From Deltaproteobacteria bacterium (GTDB lineage: Bacteria > Myxococcota_A > UBA9160 > UBA4427): 64,000 bases of DNA. The notes beneath the pieces were generated by a model that saw only the letters and a list, made by a program, of their open reading frames with translations, was not told where the DNA came from and did no database searches. The DNA lies in NCBI GenBank assembly GCA_002719955.1, contig PBFW01000019.1, positions 23,996 to 87,995 on the forward strand. Direction: 5' to 3'. This document shows, piece after piece, positions 28,695 through 36,411 of this stretch (the stretch's first letter is position 1; every line of letters begins with the position of its first letter). Position numbers and translations under genes: made by a program.

Positions 28695-29957
28695 ATGGTT
28701 TCGAGCATGCCGATGAACGTTCAAGCGATCGCCAGCCTGCCCGACAAAATCAACCAGATCCGGCTCCTCACCGCGGAGATCATCAACAAAGAGATTCTGC
28801 CCAACGAGAATACGTTGTGGCGGTGGCGAAGAGATGGAACCGTCAGCGAGAAGGAGAAAGCCTCGGCGCGCAAGCTGCGTGAGGACATCAAGGAGAAGGT
28901 GAAGCAGGCGGGCCTCTGGGCGCCGCATCTGCCCGAAGACTACGGGGGCTGTGGGCTCAACTTCCTCGAGCACGCCTACATGAACGAAGTGCTCGCCTAT
29001 GCCGTCGGTGCGGCCTCTCTATTCGGTGTGGTGGCCCCGAACTCGGGCAACCAGAAGATCCTGCTCAAATACGGCACCGAAGAACAGCGCAAGAAATGGC
29101 TCGTGCCCTTGACCGAGGGCACGATGCAGTCGGGCTTCTCGATGACCGAACCCGACAACGCCGGATCCGACCCGCGCTCGATCAAGACGACCGCGCGCCG
29201 CGAGGGTGACGAGTGGGTCATCAATGGTCATAAATGGTTCACTTCGAACGGGATCTCGGCGGATTTCCTGATCGTGATGTGCCGAACGGATGATCCCACC
29301 GGACCCGCGGATCGAAACGGCAAGATGACGCAGATCATCGTCCCGACGGATACGCCGGGGGTGAACGTGATTCGCGGAATCGAGGTCTGGGGGAGAACCA
29401 GCGATCACGCGGAGATCATCTATGACGATGTGCGCGTGCCGGCCGAGAATCAGCTGGGTCAAACGGGTTCGGGACACCAGGCCGCCCAGGACCGGCTCGG
29501 GGCGGGCCGTGTATACCACTGCATGAACTCGGTGGGACAGATGTGGCGGGCCTTCGATCTGATGGTCGAGCGGGCGGCGACGCGCGAGGTGCATGGAGGA
29601 CTGCTGCAGGACAAGCAATTCGTTCAGGGATTCATCGCGGATTCATATATCGATATCCAGACCTCGCGGCTGATGACGATTCATTGCGCGGAGCAGATGG
29701 AAAGCGGCGCGGATGCGCGGACCGAAATTTCGGCACTCAAGATCTACGTTCCGGAGGCGTATTCGCGGGTGGTCGACCGCGCGATCCAGGTCTGGGGCGC
29801 CGCGGGCGTTACGGGTGATCTCCCCTTGGTCGGGATGTATCAGGGGGCGCGAACACTCCGATTGGCCGATGGTCCCGATGAGGTTCACAAGATCCTGATC
29901 GCCAAGAACGTGATGAAACAACATTTTGCCGGCGGATCCTGGGATTTCGGGAATTAG
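28695..29957 (+). CDS. Acyl-CoA dehydrogenase
   Basis: The 420-residue protein is a canonical acyl-CoA dehydrogenase: GLWAPHLPEDYGGCGLNFLE, the FAD-binding strand QSGFSMTEPDNAGSDPRSIK, EWVINGHKWFTSNGISADF, DDVRVPAENQLGQTG and the C-terminal helix VWGAAGVTGDLPLVGMYQG. It removes two hydrogens from an acyl-CoA, passing electrons to ETF. The N-terminus (about 1-40) is longer than in short-chain enzymes. Start at 28695 follows GAAGGG; ATGs at 28707 and 28713 are alternatives. Its stop overlaps by four bases the stop of the converging DUF123 gene. Confidence 0.93.
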   Translation: MVSSMPMNVQAIASLPDKINQIRLLTAEIINKEILPNENTLWRWRRDGTVSEKEKASARKLREDIKEKVKQAGLWAPHLPEDYGGCGLNFLEHAYMNEVLAYAVGAASLFGVVAPNSGNQKILLKYGTEEQRKKWLVPLTEGTMQSGFSMTEPDNAGSDPRSIKTTARREGDEWVINGHKWFTSNGISADFLIVMCRTDDPTGPADRNGKMTQIIVPTDTPGVNVIRGIEVWGRTSDHAEIIYDDVRVPAENQLGQTGSGHQAAQDRLGAGRVYHCMNSVGQMWRAFDLMVERAATREVHGGLLQDKQFVQGFIADSYIDIQTSRLMTIHCAEQMESGADARTEISALKIYVPEAYSRVVDRAIQVWGAAGVTGDLPLVGMYQGARTLRLADGPDEVHKILIAKNVMKQHFAGGSWDFGN

Positions 29958-30463
29958 GGCGCGGGAGGCAGCCCCGCCGCTCGTTTCAGCTCGTCGATCC
30001 CGAAATAGTCGACCCGGGCTCCCTCGTGAGCGGTCGCGAGCCGGGCTCGCGTGTGCCTTCCGGTCGGGCGCCAGCGCCCATGCAGGAGGTGGGTGGGGCA
30101 TCCGCAATCCGATGAACCGAAGCCTTTTCTTGGAATCGTGAACCCACGCAATTCGGAAAAGCGCGCCGCCCAGAGGTGCTCCAGGCTCCGCGGTCCGCTC
30201 GCGCACCATGTCCCCACCAGTGAAGCCGATCGTCGGAGATAGTCGACGTGCCAACGGGGGCGTCCCAGCGGCCCGACATGGTGTCGCAAACGACCGAGGA
30301 GTCCGCCCGGGCCGAAGGCGCTGCCGATGTAGACGAGATATCCCTTCGCGACAGGAACCTCCCCCAAGGCGCCGACCGATACAAGCGCGTCCTCGCTGCA
30401 TTCGAAGACGAGTGCATAGGTTCCCGGCTTCGCGAGCCGGGCGATGGCGCGACGTCGCCTCAT
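29954..30463 (-). CDS. DUF123 / GIY-YIG-like domain protein
   Basis: The 169-residue protein matches the DUF123 family, a divergent GIY-YIG nuclease-like fold: GTYALVFECSEDA, then KGYLVYIGSAFGPGGLLGRL, HHVGPLGRPRWHVDYL and SELRGFTIPRKGFGSSDCGC with paired Cys near the end that could bind metal. Function is unknown; related domains accompany endonuclease III and DNA repair proteins. It is the last gene of a leftward set (SnoaL-like, TetR fragment). Confidence 0.85.
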   Translation of the reverse strand: MRRRRAIARLAKPGTYALVFECSEDALVSVGALGEVPVAKGYLVYIGSAFGPGGLLGRLRHHVGPLGRPRWHVDYLRRSASLVGTWCASGPRSLEHLWAARFSELRGFTIPRKGFGSSDCGCPTHLLHGRWRPTGRHTRARLATAHEGARVDYFGIDELKRAAGLPPAP

Positions 30464-30500
30464 GAATCTGTCGCTCGGTCCATTAATTCGGGCTCGTGTC

Positions 30501-30863
30501 TCAAATGTCGTAGCCGATGTTGTATTCGATGATCTGCCCCTGGTGAAGTTTCAGCAGGTCGGTGTAGGGGTGATATTGATCGGGCTGGGCTGGGAGCGTG
30601 ATCTTGAGAAATCCGCGCACCGCGACGAAAGAGCCCTCGATCTTGATATGGGTTGGAAGATGTTCGGTCCGTTCGTGCCGCTGCTCTCGGAAGCGATTCG
30701 ATTCTGTGAGGAAGGCGAGATAGTCCTGGCGATCGGAGGGCTCGTCGACGCCCTCGACACCCGGCAAATTGAGCTCGAGGTCGGCGTGAAGGTATTTGGA
30801 GAGTCTCTCGCCATTCCCTTCGTCCGTTGCGCGAAAAAGATCCTGAAAATCGAGCAGATCCAT
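30501..30863 (-). CDS. SnoaL-like (NTF2-fold) protein
   Basis: The 120-residue protein starts MDLLDFQDLFRATDEGNG and has the SnoaL pattern LHADLELNLPGVEGVDEP, RQDYLAFLTESNRF and VAVRGFLKITLPAQPD. Start at 30863 lies behind GGAGG at five bases; an earlier ATG at 30881 would place its codon at the stop region of the TetR fragment. It is the fourth NTF2-fold gene in the window. Confidence 0.7.
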   Translation of the reverse strand: MDLLDFQDLFRATDEGNGERLSKYLHADLELNLPGVEGVDEPSDRQDYLAFLTESNRFREQRHERTEHLPTHIKIEGSFVAVRGFLKITLPAQPDQYHPYTDLLKLHQGQIIEYNIGYDI

Positions 30864-30880
30864 TCTGTCCTCCCCGGCCA

Positions 30881-31078
30881 TCAGCGAGCCGCCGCGTTTC
30901 GACCCGTGTCTGCGAGCACACCCGTCAGGATGCAGTCGAGGACTGCCTTCGAGAGTACCCCTTCGAGCGGTGCATCTTCGGTCACGACCCGGTTGGTATA
31001 GGCGAGGTGGACCTCCGCGAGCAGGTCCGCCATATGCCCGATCTCGACGTCGGCGCGAATCTCTCCGGGTCTGGTCAT
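30881..31078 (-). pseudogene. C-terminal remnant of a TetR regulator
   Basis: Only the last 66 or so residues of a TetR-type ligand domain remain: TRPGEIRADVEIGHMADLLA, EVHLAYTNRV and LSKAVLDCILTGVLADTG, a normal TetR C-terminus. The DNA-binding half, which should continue upstream beyond 31078 on the minus strand, is absent and replaced by the AT-rich foreign block. The remnant cannot act as a repressor. Confidence 0.75.
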
Positions 31079-32144
31079 GAGTTGAGTATGATCGGGGGAG
31101 GGAACATCCCCTCTGGAGCCAACCACTTCTTTGTTGATATCCAAGCGCCAGATCTTGCTGATACCAATAACCAGCTTGAGCTTTGGCAGAAGATCATAGA
31201 CAACACAGAGATGGATCTTGGATTCTCACCAGTAGAAGTTAATGGTGTCTCTGCCATGAGAATCTATCTCCCGTTCAGAGATGAACAGGGGAAGCTCATG
31301 CCTTGGGCTAGTTCAAATAGAGCTAAAGCAGAGCAAGTAATGAACTCGATGCTGTTGACTGGCATCAGGAGAGCTGGTGGAGAAACAGACTTCGATATAG
31401 ATGTTTCATATGTGCCGGGATCGATTCAAATCGCCAGCAATGATTGGACGGAGAATAAAGATGGGCAAGGTTACCTTCAGCGGTTTGAGAACAGACCCGG
31501 CGTCATCGAAGGGCTTCGTGATAGTAGGGGGGCCGTCGAGCAGACAATCGAAGCAGCCGTCGCGAGAGGTCTCGAAAGACAAGGAGAAGGAAGAGGGTCT
31601 GTCTCTAGAGCTAAGCTCCCTGTCCGAAGTGAAGGACTTGGTAGAAGAGTCGATGGAGCAGGGCTCGACCCGAGCAATAACCGGGGCCTCCGACTTTTAG
31701 GAGACGAGGGCAATTCCCTAGAACTCTCTGATATTCATAGAGGTGTCGGGAATACACCAGAATCTCAGAGGGCTGTATACAAAAGTCTTGGATTGGAGAC
31801 TGTCCCTGACTCCAATACTTCTGACGAGCTTCGCATCTATCCCCTTGAGCAGGCTTTTGGAAGCACTGTCGAGAGTGTGGATGCAAAGCTCAAGCCTTTG
31901 CTCGATAGCATTGGCTGGGAGTACAAAGTGTTTGGCCCCAAGTCTGGGCCAAATGGCAAAGCTTTATATCCCGACTTCCAAGATCCGAATACTGAAAGCT
32001 ATGATCAAGGTGTCGCTTGGATCTTTGATCCCTCTGTTGAAGAGGGATCTTTCAGAGACCATGCGTATACCCTTGCCTGGAGAGCTACTCACGAAGTAGC
32101 TCATGGTCTTGTCAACGATAAGATGACAGACCGATATGGAGGCA
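31079..32144. mobile_element. AT-rich foreign block, phage-like, junctions inside two host genes
   Basis: Between about 31079 and 32144 the DNA is visibly poorer in GC than its surroundings and uses different codons (AGA, CTT, ATA frequent). The left edge falls inside a TetR gene and the right edge inside an LLM oxidoreductase gene, both of which lose their N-terminal parts. No inverted terminal repeats, target duplication, integrase or transposase is visible. It replaces roughly as much host DNA as it adds, so illegitimate replacement or assembly chimerism are both open. The edges are good only to about ten bases. Confidence 0.6.
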
Positions 32145-32431
32145 GGGGCGGGTTCCCATCCTTGCAACGTCACGCCGGAGTACACGGCCCGCGCCCGAAA
32201 ACAGATGGGGCCGGAGGCCTGGCTCTGCGTCGAACAGAAGGTCGTTCTCGCAGATTCCCCGAGCCAGGCCCGCGAAATCGCACGCGCCGGGCTCTCGATC
32301 TACATCGATGTGCCACACCAACAGCGCAACTGGAGCCGCATGGGCTTCACCGACGCGGATTATCGCGACGGGGGTTCGGATCGCCTGATCGATGCGTTGG
32401 TGGCCTGGGGAGACGAAAAAACGATTCGTGA
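31088..32431 (+). CDS. Phage-like protein fragment with zincin (HEVAH) motif
   Basis: One open frame crosses the whole foreign block; the part after about 32140 runs out of frame through the LLM gene and is meaningless. The roughly 350-residue real segment begins IGGGNIPSGANHFFVDIQ and contains FSPVEVNGVSAMRIYLPF and DFDIDVSYVPGSIQ. It ends with AYTLAWRATHEVAHGLVND, whose HExxH motif marks a zinc metallopeptidase. It resembles domains found in large polyvalent proteins of phages and conjugative elements, but I cannot name a family. ATG 31088 has no ribosome site. Both ends are probably truncated. Confidence 0.55.
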   Translation: MIGGGNIPSGANHFFVDIQAPDLADTNNQLELWQKIIDNTEMDLGFSPVEVNGVSAMRIYLPFRDEQGKLMPWASSNRAKAEQVMNSMLLTGIRRAGGETDFDIDVSYVPGSIQIASNDWTENKDGQGYLQRFENRPGVIEGLRDSRGAVEQTIEAAVARGLERQGEGRGSVSRAKLPVRSEGLGRRVDGAGLDPSNNRGLRLLGDEGNSLELSDIHRGVGNTPESQRAVYKSLGLETVPDSNTSDELRIYPLEQAFGSTVESVDAKLKPLLDSIGWEYKVFGPKSGPNGKALYPDFQDPNTESYDQGVAWIFDPSVEEGSFRDHAYTLAWRATHEVAHGLVNDKMTDRYGGRGGFPSLQRHAGVHGPRPKTDGAGGLALRRTEGRSRRFPEPGPRNRTRRALDLHRCATPTAQLEPHGLHRRGLSRRGFGSPDRCVGGLGRRKNDS

Positions 32432-32546
32432 TCGGATCGACGCGCATTTCCGCGCCGGGGCGACGCATGTCTGCCTCCAGCCCTTATTGACGGCAGGGGG
32501 TCGGGTTCCCGGCGATGAGCTGCTGGAGTCGCTCGCACCGCGATAG
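32145..32546 (+). pseudogene. C-terminal remnant of an LLM-class oxidoreductase
   Basis: The last 130 or so residues of an F420/LLM TIM-barrel enzyme are present: GSHPCNVTPEYTARARKQMG, VVLADSPSQAREIARAGLSI and RIDAHFRAGATHVCLQPLL. The first half of the enzyme is missing, replaced by the phage-like block on its left, so no active protein is expected. Originally it was probably divergent from the TetR gene now reduced to 30881-31078. Confidence 0.78.
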
Positions 32547-32589
32547 GCATTCGAGATCCTTGGCCTTCAGCTGCTCGTGAGACGCTCGC

Positions 32590-33474
32590 CTAATGGTCTC
32601 TAAGAAACTGCTTGAGCGGATGGTCGCGCCAGCTCCCTGCGCTGAACTTCTCGTCGAAGGGCGCGTAGCGAGGGGCCGCGGCCGCTTCGGGTTTGTCGCC
32701 CATGACCGTGACGCGTTGGATGACACGCTCGCCCTCGAAATCATTAAGGACGTGATGTTGCGTGCAGCGGTTGTCCCAGATCGCGATCGTGCCCCGGGTC
32801 CAGTGGTAACGGACCGTGAAGCGCGTGCGCGCGGTATGCCGCGCCAGGTATTCGAGCAGGGAGTCGCTTTCTTCGTTGCTCATCTCGACGATGCGGCGCG
32901 TGAAGTGATAGTTCACGAAGAGCGACTTGCGGCCGGTTACTGGATGTCTGCGTACGACGGGGTGAATCGCTTTTCGCTCGGGTGCGTGATGTGGGCTGGC
33001 ATCATGGAGTGCAGTGAGCCCCTCACAGAGATCCTTCATTGGTTGGGAGAGTTCATCGTAGGCCTTGTACATATTGGCCCAGAGGGTGTCGCCGCCGACA
33101 TCGGGGCATTCCTTGACATGCAGGATCGCGAAGGTCGAGGGCTCGGCTTCGCAGGAGAGATCGCTGTGCCATTCGTCGGCCACGGCACCAGCGCCCCCCA
33201 CCGCTTTCAGCTCGAAGAACTCGGGTCGTTCCGCGTCGAGGGATAGATTCGGATGTCCTTCGAGCCGGCCGAAGAGCCGGCCGAAGGCCACATGCTCGTC
33301 GGGCGACACTTCCTGATCGGGAAAGAAGAGCACCAGGTGTTCGTTCATCAATGATTTGATCGTTTCGGCATCGGCTGGGTCCGCGGTCGCGAGGTCGAGG
33401 CCGCGGACCTCCGCGCCGAGGGAGCCGGATAGGCGGGTGATTTCGGGCGCGTCGGTTCGGAGTGCGGTGGCCAT
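32590..33474 (-). CDS. TauD/TfdA family dioxygenase (second copy)
   Basis: The 294-residue protein has the 2-oxoglutarate dioxygenase triad: EWHSDLSCEAEPS (HxD) and a distal His in CTQHHVLNDFEGERVIQR with the cosubstrate Arg. It also has SLGAEVRGLDLATADPADA at the N-terminus. It is clearly homologous to the dioxygenase at 6278-7171, with a similar ECPDVGGDTLWANMYKAYDE segment. ATG at 33474 follows GAGGAG at 11 bases. It is divergent from the PEP-CTERM gene across 219 bp. Confidence 0.92.
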   Translation of the reverse strand: MATALRTDAPEITRLSGSLGAEVRGLDLATADPADAETIKSLMNEHLVLFFPDQEVSPDEHVAFGRLFGRLEGHPNLSLDAERPEFFELKAVGGAGAVADEWHSDLSCEAEPSTFAILHVKECPDVGGDTLWANMYKAYDELSQPMKDLCEGLTALHDASPHHAPERKAIHPVVRRHPVTGRKSLFVNYHFTRRIVEMSNEESDSLLEYLARHTARTRFTVRYHWTRGTIAIWDNRCTQHHVLNDFEGERVIQRVTVMGDKPEAAAAPRYAPFDEKFSAGSWRDHPLKQFLRDH

Positions 33475-33693
33475 GTCGGGGGAACTCCTCGGGGTCCGGT
33501 GATTCGAATTTCGAGCATACCTCGCAGGGAGCAGGGGTGCGGCGCGGACCACCGATTAGGACGAGCGGGCGCTCCCGACGGGTCGCAACCAGGGATTTGG
33601 GCCCCACCCGCCCCCGTTGAGATCGCGGAGTGAAATATCTGACCACAACCGACTCGCGGTCACCACTCCTTTCCAACTGGAGGTGGGCAGAAT

Positions 33694-34491
33694 ATGGCTA
33701 GATCGCTCAGGCTCGCGCTCGCGTCTCTGTTGGCTCTTTCGGTCCTGATCCTGCTGGCTGTGTCGCCCGCGGCAGCCAGCTCGCATCGGTTCGCTCAGCG
33801 ATCTGTCGAGTTGCTCTGTGTGGGCGATTGCAGTCAGCTCCCGCCGGTCCCACAGCCTTTGGAGGGGGACCCCTTCGATTTCGACCGGGGCCTGAAGGCG
33901 ATCCTCGACGGGGCCGATCTGACGATCGAAACCAGAGGCAGCGTCTTCGTCCACGGGCCGGTCAACGCGAGCGCGTCGATCGTGCTGTTCGGTTCGCAGA
34001 TCTCGATCTTCGAAGCCGCGATCGCGGCGCCGGAGGTGATTCTCGAAACGATGGATCCATCGCCCCCGGTGGTTCGGCCCATCGTTCCCCCCGGACTGAT
34101 CACGATCGGCGGCGACGGCCGGCTGATTTGCGGCTGTCTCTCGACCGGGGGTGCGATCGCTACTCCGGGAGCCCTGGGCGATGCGACCGATTTGGGCGGG
34201 CACATCGAACTCGCGGCGGCCGTGCTCGCCAAGATTCCCGACCCTGCGAAGGTTGCCGGGCTCTCGATCGGTCGCGACGGCGATGTCTACGTCGATGTCT
34301 CGATGGTGACACTCGGCCATTTCAAGGTGAAGGCCGGTGGGGCCATCGTCGTGGCCGGGCCCTCCGCGATGCCGGTCCCCGAGCCCGGGACCGCGCTGCT
34401 ACTGGGTCTCGGCCTGGCTGGATTGGGCCATCGTCGAACGCGTCGCATCGCCCCGCGCGCTGCCCGAGTTCAGCCGCTCGATCCTCGCTAG
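33694..34491 (+). CDS. PEP-CTERM sorting-domain protein
   Basis: The 265-residue protein has an N-terminal signal peptide (about 1-28, ending AAASS) and a C-terminal PEP-CTERM tripartite tail: VPEPGTALLLGLGLAGLG followed by HRRTRR. The exosortase would cut this tail and anchor or release the protein at the cell surface, often with exopolysaccharide. The middle (SVFVHGPVNASASIVLFGSQ, DGRLICGCLSTGGAIATPG) looks like strand-rich repeats, with no known family. It has CVGDC and CGC cysteines. No exosortase is in the window. Start follows TGGAGG. Confidence 0.82.
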   Translation: MARSLRLALASLLALSVLILLAVSPAAASSHRFAQRSVELLCVGDCSQLPPVPQPLEGDPFDFDRGLKAILDGADLTIETRGSVFVHGPVNASASIVLFGSQISIFEAAIAAPEVILETMDPSPPVVRPIVPPGLITIGGDGRLICGCLSTGGAIATPGALGDATDLGGHIELAAAVLAKIPDPAKVAGLSIGRDGDVYVDVSMVTLGHFKVKAGGAIVVAGPSAMPVPEPGTALLLGLGLAGLGHRRTRRIAPRAARVQPLDPR

Positions 34492-34541
34492 GATCTGCGG
34501 CTGTGCGTGCCTTCCGCGCGCCCGCCAATCGGAGACCCGCC

Positions 34542-35636
34542 ATGAATGAATCCCTTGGAGCCGTCGTGGTCGGGACGGGTTTCGGCGTGCTGACCCATCT
34601 GCGTGCCCTGCGTGTGGCGGGTTTCGACGTCAAGGCGATCGTCGGTCGAGACGGAGAGAAGGCGCGCAAACGCGCCGAGCTGATGGGTGTGCCAGCGGGA
34701 CTCGATTCCCTCGATGAAGCACTGGCCCTGCCCGGGGTCGATGCGGTCGCCGTTTCGACGCCGCCCCACAGTCACGCGGAAATCACCCTGGCCGCGGTGG
34801 CGGCGGGCAAGCATGTGGTTTGCGAGAAGCCCTTCGCGCGGGATGCCGCAGAGGGACGCCGGATGCTCGAAGCGGCGGAAGCGGCGGGCGTCGTCCACCT
34901 GCTTGGCTGCGAATTTCGCTGGGCGACGGGCCAAGCGGTGGCTGCACGCGCGATCGCCGAAGGTGTGATCGGCGAGCCGCGCCTCGCGACCTTTCTCTTC
35001 CACATGCCCTCGCTGGCGGACGCGGCGGCCGAGGTTCCCGATTGGTGGCGTTCCGAGGCGGAGGGCGGCGGTTGGTTGGGGGCCTATGCCTCGCACATCA
35101 TCGACCAGATCCGCGTGAGCGCGGGAGAATTCGTCGGTGTGAGCGCGTCGCTTCAGGGGGTGGCCGAGCGAAATGCCGCGATGCCCTGGACAGCCGACGA
35201 CACCTACTCGGTTCATTTCCGGACCGCGTCCGGACTCGAGGGGATCCTGCAGAGCTCGGCCGCGGCGCGGGGTCCTTTTGCGGCGGTTTCCCGGTTCGTG
35301 GGATCGCGGGGCACGCTCTGGATCGAAGGCGATTCGGTGGGGGTCGCGGATGTGTCCGGGGAGCGCATCCTCCCGGTCCCCGAAGACCTGCGGCTTCCCG
35401 AGCCCCTGCCGCCGCCGGCCGCGCTGCTGTCGACGACCTACGACATGCTGCATTCGATGGGAATCGACCTCGGGCCCTACACCCGTCTCTACGAGACCTT
35501 TCGCGCTCGGATTCTCGGGTGGCCCGTGGCCGACGACCCCCGTGCCGCGACTTTTGCAGATGGGGTCGCCGTTCAGGCCGTTCTGGACGCAATACGACGA
35601 TCTTCCAGGGAGAAGACCTGGGTCGCCATCGACTGA
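34542..35636 (+). CDS. Gfo/Idh/MocA family oxidoreductase
   Basis: The 364-residue protein has the Rossmann loop VVVGTGFGVLTHLRAL, the cofactor motif VDAVAVSTPPHSH and the catalytic EKP motif (VCEKPFARD, Lys96). It also has a C-terminal alpha/beta domain with GGGWLGAYASHIIDQIR, whose His is placed as in inositol and glucose-fructose dehydrogenases. It would oxidise or reduce a sugar or related polyol with NAD(P). ATG at 34542 follows GGAG. It follows the PEP-CTERM gene by 50 bp and precedes a long hairpin at 35684. Confidence 0.9.
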   Translation: MNESLGAVVVGTGFGVLTHLRALRVAGFDVKAIVGRDGEKARKRAELMGVPAGLDSLDEALALPGVDAVAVSTPPHSHAEITLAAVAAGKHVVCEKPFARDAAEGRRMLEAAEAAGVVHLLGCEFRWATGQAVAARAIAEGVIGEPRLATFLFHMPSLADAAAEVPDWWRSEAEGGGWLGAYASHIIDQIRVSAGEFVGVSASLQGVAERNAAMPWTADDTYSVHFRTASGLEGILQSSAAARGPFAAVSRFVGSRGTLWIEGDSVGVADVSGERILPVPEDLRLPEPLPPPAALLSTTYDMLHSMGIDLGPYTRLYETFRARILGWPVADDPRAATFADGVAVQAVLDAIRRSSREKTWVAID

Positions 35637-35683
35637 TCTTTCTCGCCGGATTCCAGCGGAAGCATCGCGCTCGACGATCGAGT

Positions 35684-35717
35684 CTCTCGATGGCCCCTCA
35701 AGCGCGGCCATCGAGAG
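35684..35717 (+). terminator. Long hairpin after the Gfo/Idh gene
   Basis: CTCTCGATGGCC (35684-35695) and GGCCATCGAGAG (35706-35717) form a perfect 12-bp stem with a 10-base loop, 48 bp after the oxidoreductase stop. A T-rich run comes only later (about 35747), so termination is not certain. It may be an attenuator upstream of the PilZ gene. Confidence 0.5.
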
Positions 35718-35720
35718 GCC

Positions 35721-35768
35721 GATTCACGGTTTCATCCTGTGCTGCCTTTTTAGGGGAATCCGTGAATC
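35721..35768 (+). promoter_or_regulatory. Inverted repeat that covers the PilZ start codon
   Basis: GATTCACGG (35721-35729) is the perfect complement of CCGTGAATC (35760-35768), which contains the GTG start codon of the PilZ gene. The 30-base loop holds the AGGGGA ribosome site. If the mRNA folds this way, the start codon is base-paired, suggesting translational control. Confidence 0.45.
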
Positions 35769-36064
35769 GCCGCAATCATCCTCGCTTTCGGACGAAATTC
35801 GACGCGCTCTGTTCCTCCGGCGAGACCCAGGGCGCGGGCATCCTCGTAGACATCTCCCGTTCCGGGGCCCGTCTGGACACCGCCGACGAGTTGCCCGAGC
35901 TCGGTACGAAGGTGCGTCTCTACATCTTCATCCAGCCGGTCTCTCCCTTCGAATTGTCGGGTGAGGTCGCTCGCATCGAGGGCTCGAGCTTTGCGATCCA
36001 ATATGGCAATCTCGATTCCGAAATCGGCCGTCTGGTCGATGACGTGGCGGCGCTGGTCGGCTGA
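35762..36064 (+). CDS. PilZ domain protein
   Basis: The 100-residue protein is a bare PilZ domain with both cyclic-di-GMP signature motifs: RNHPR (Arg4-x3-Arg8) and DISRSG (Asp30-x-Ser32-x2-Gly35). Hydrophobic strands VRLYIFIQPVSPFELSGEVA complete the barrel. It would act as a c-di-GMP-responsive adaptor for motility or exopolysaccharide. The start is GTG at 35762 behind AGGGGAA; no in-frame ATG fits. It follows two hairpins and is followed by terminators at 36116 and 36301. Confidence 0.85.
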   Translation: MNRRNHPRFRTKFDALCSSGETQGAGILVDISRSGARLDTADELPELGTKVRLYIFIQPVSPFELSGEVARIEGSSFAIQYGNLDSEIGRLVDDVAALVG

Positions 36065-36115
36065 GTGCTGCCCGCAGCGGTCGATTCCGTTCGGCCGGGC
36101 CCGGTCCGTGCCACG

Positions 36116-36147
36116 CGGGGAGGCCCTCGCTCCCCGGGCCCCTTTTT
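36116..36147 (+). terminator. Rho-independent terminator after PilZ
   Basis: CGGGGAG (36116-36122) and CTCCCCG (36130-36136) form a 7-bp GC stem with a 7-base loop. A run of five T follows at 36143-36147, six bases past the stem. It lies 52 bp after the PilZ stop. Confidence 0.6.
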
Positions 36148-36300
36148 CAGGATGTTTCGAACTTCTCACGTCGTGGTGAGTCCGATCACGCGCACGCATT
36201 CGGTCCGATCCGATCGATCCGATCCGATGGGTGTTGGTTGGAGGGCGCGCTCCGGGTCCGGGACGGATCGTGGCGCGCCCCGTTTGGCACGCGAATGAAG

Positions 36301-36333
36301 AGCCGGGCGCCCCAATGGTTGGAGCGTCCGGCT
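36301..36333. terminator. Long near-perfect hairpin between convergent genes
   Basis: The 15-base arms 36301-36315 and 36319-36333 pair around a 3-base loop with one mismatch and one G-U pair. It lies between PilZ (+) and SirB1 (-), both ending towards it, and fits a bidirectional terminator; short T runs flank it. Confidence 0.6.
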
Positions 36334-36411
36334 TTCGTGTTCTGAAGCCGTACCGCGCAGCGGGGGCTCGGACCTGCGGGTGGAGCCGCTCCACGCCGAG
36401 AACGCCGCGCG

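Larger units (their letters stand above)
36065..36411. other. Intergenic stretch between PilZ and SirB1 genes
   Basis: About 347 bp with no gene. It contains two terminator-like hairpins (listed separately) and a short run of GATCC repeats (about 36205-36230). Confidence 0.6.

Noticed and set aside
36205..36230. GATCC tandem repeat
   Set aside because: Only a few imperfect units in a GATC-rich genome; no evidence of function.
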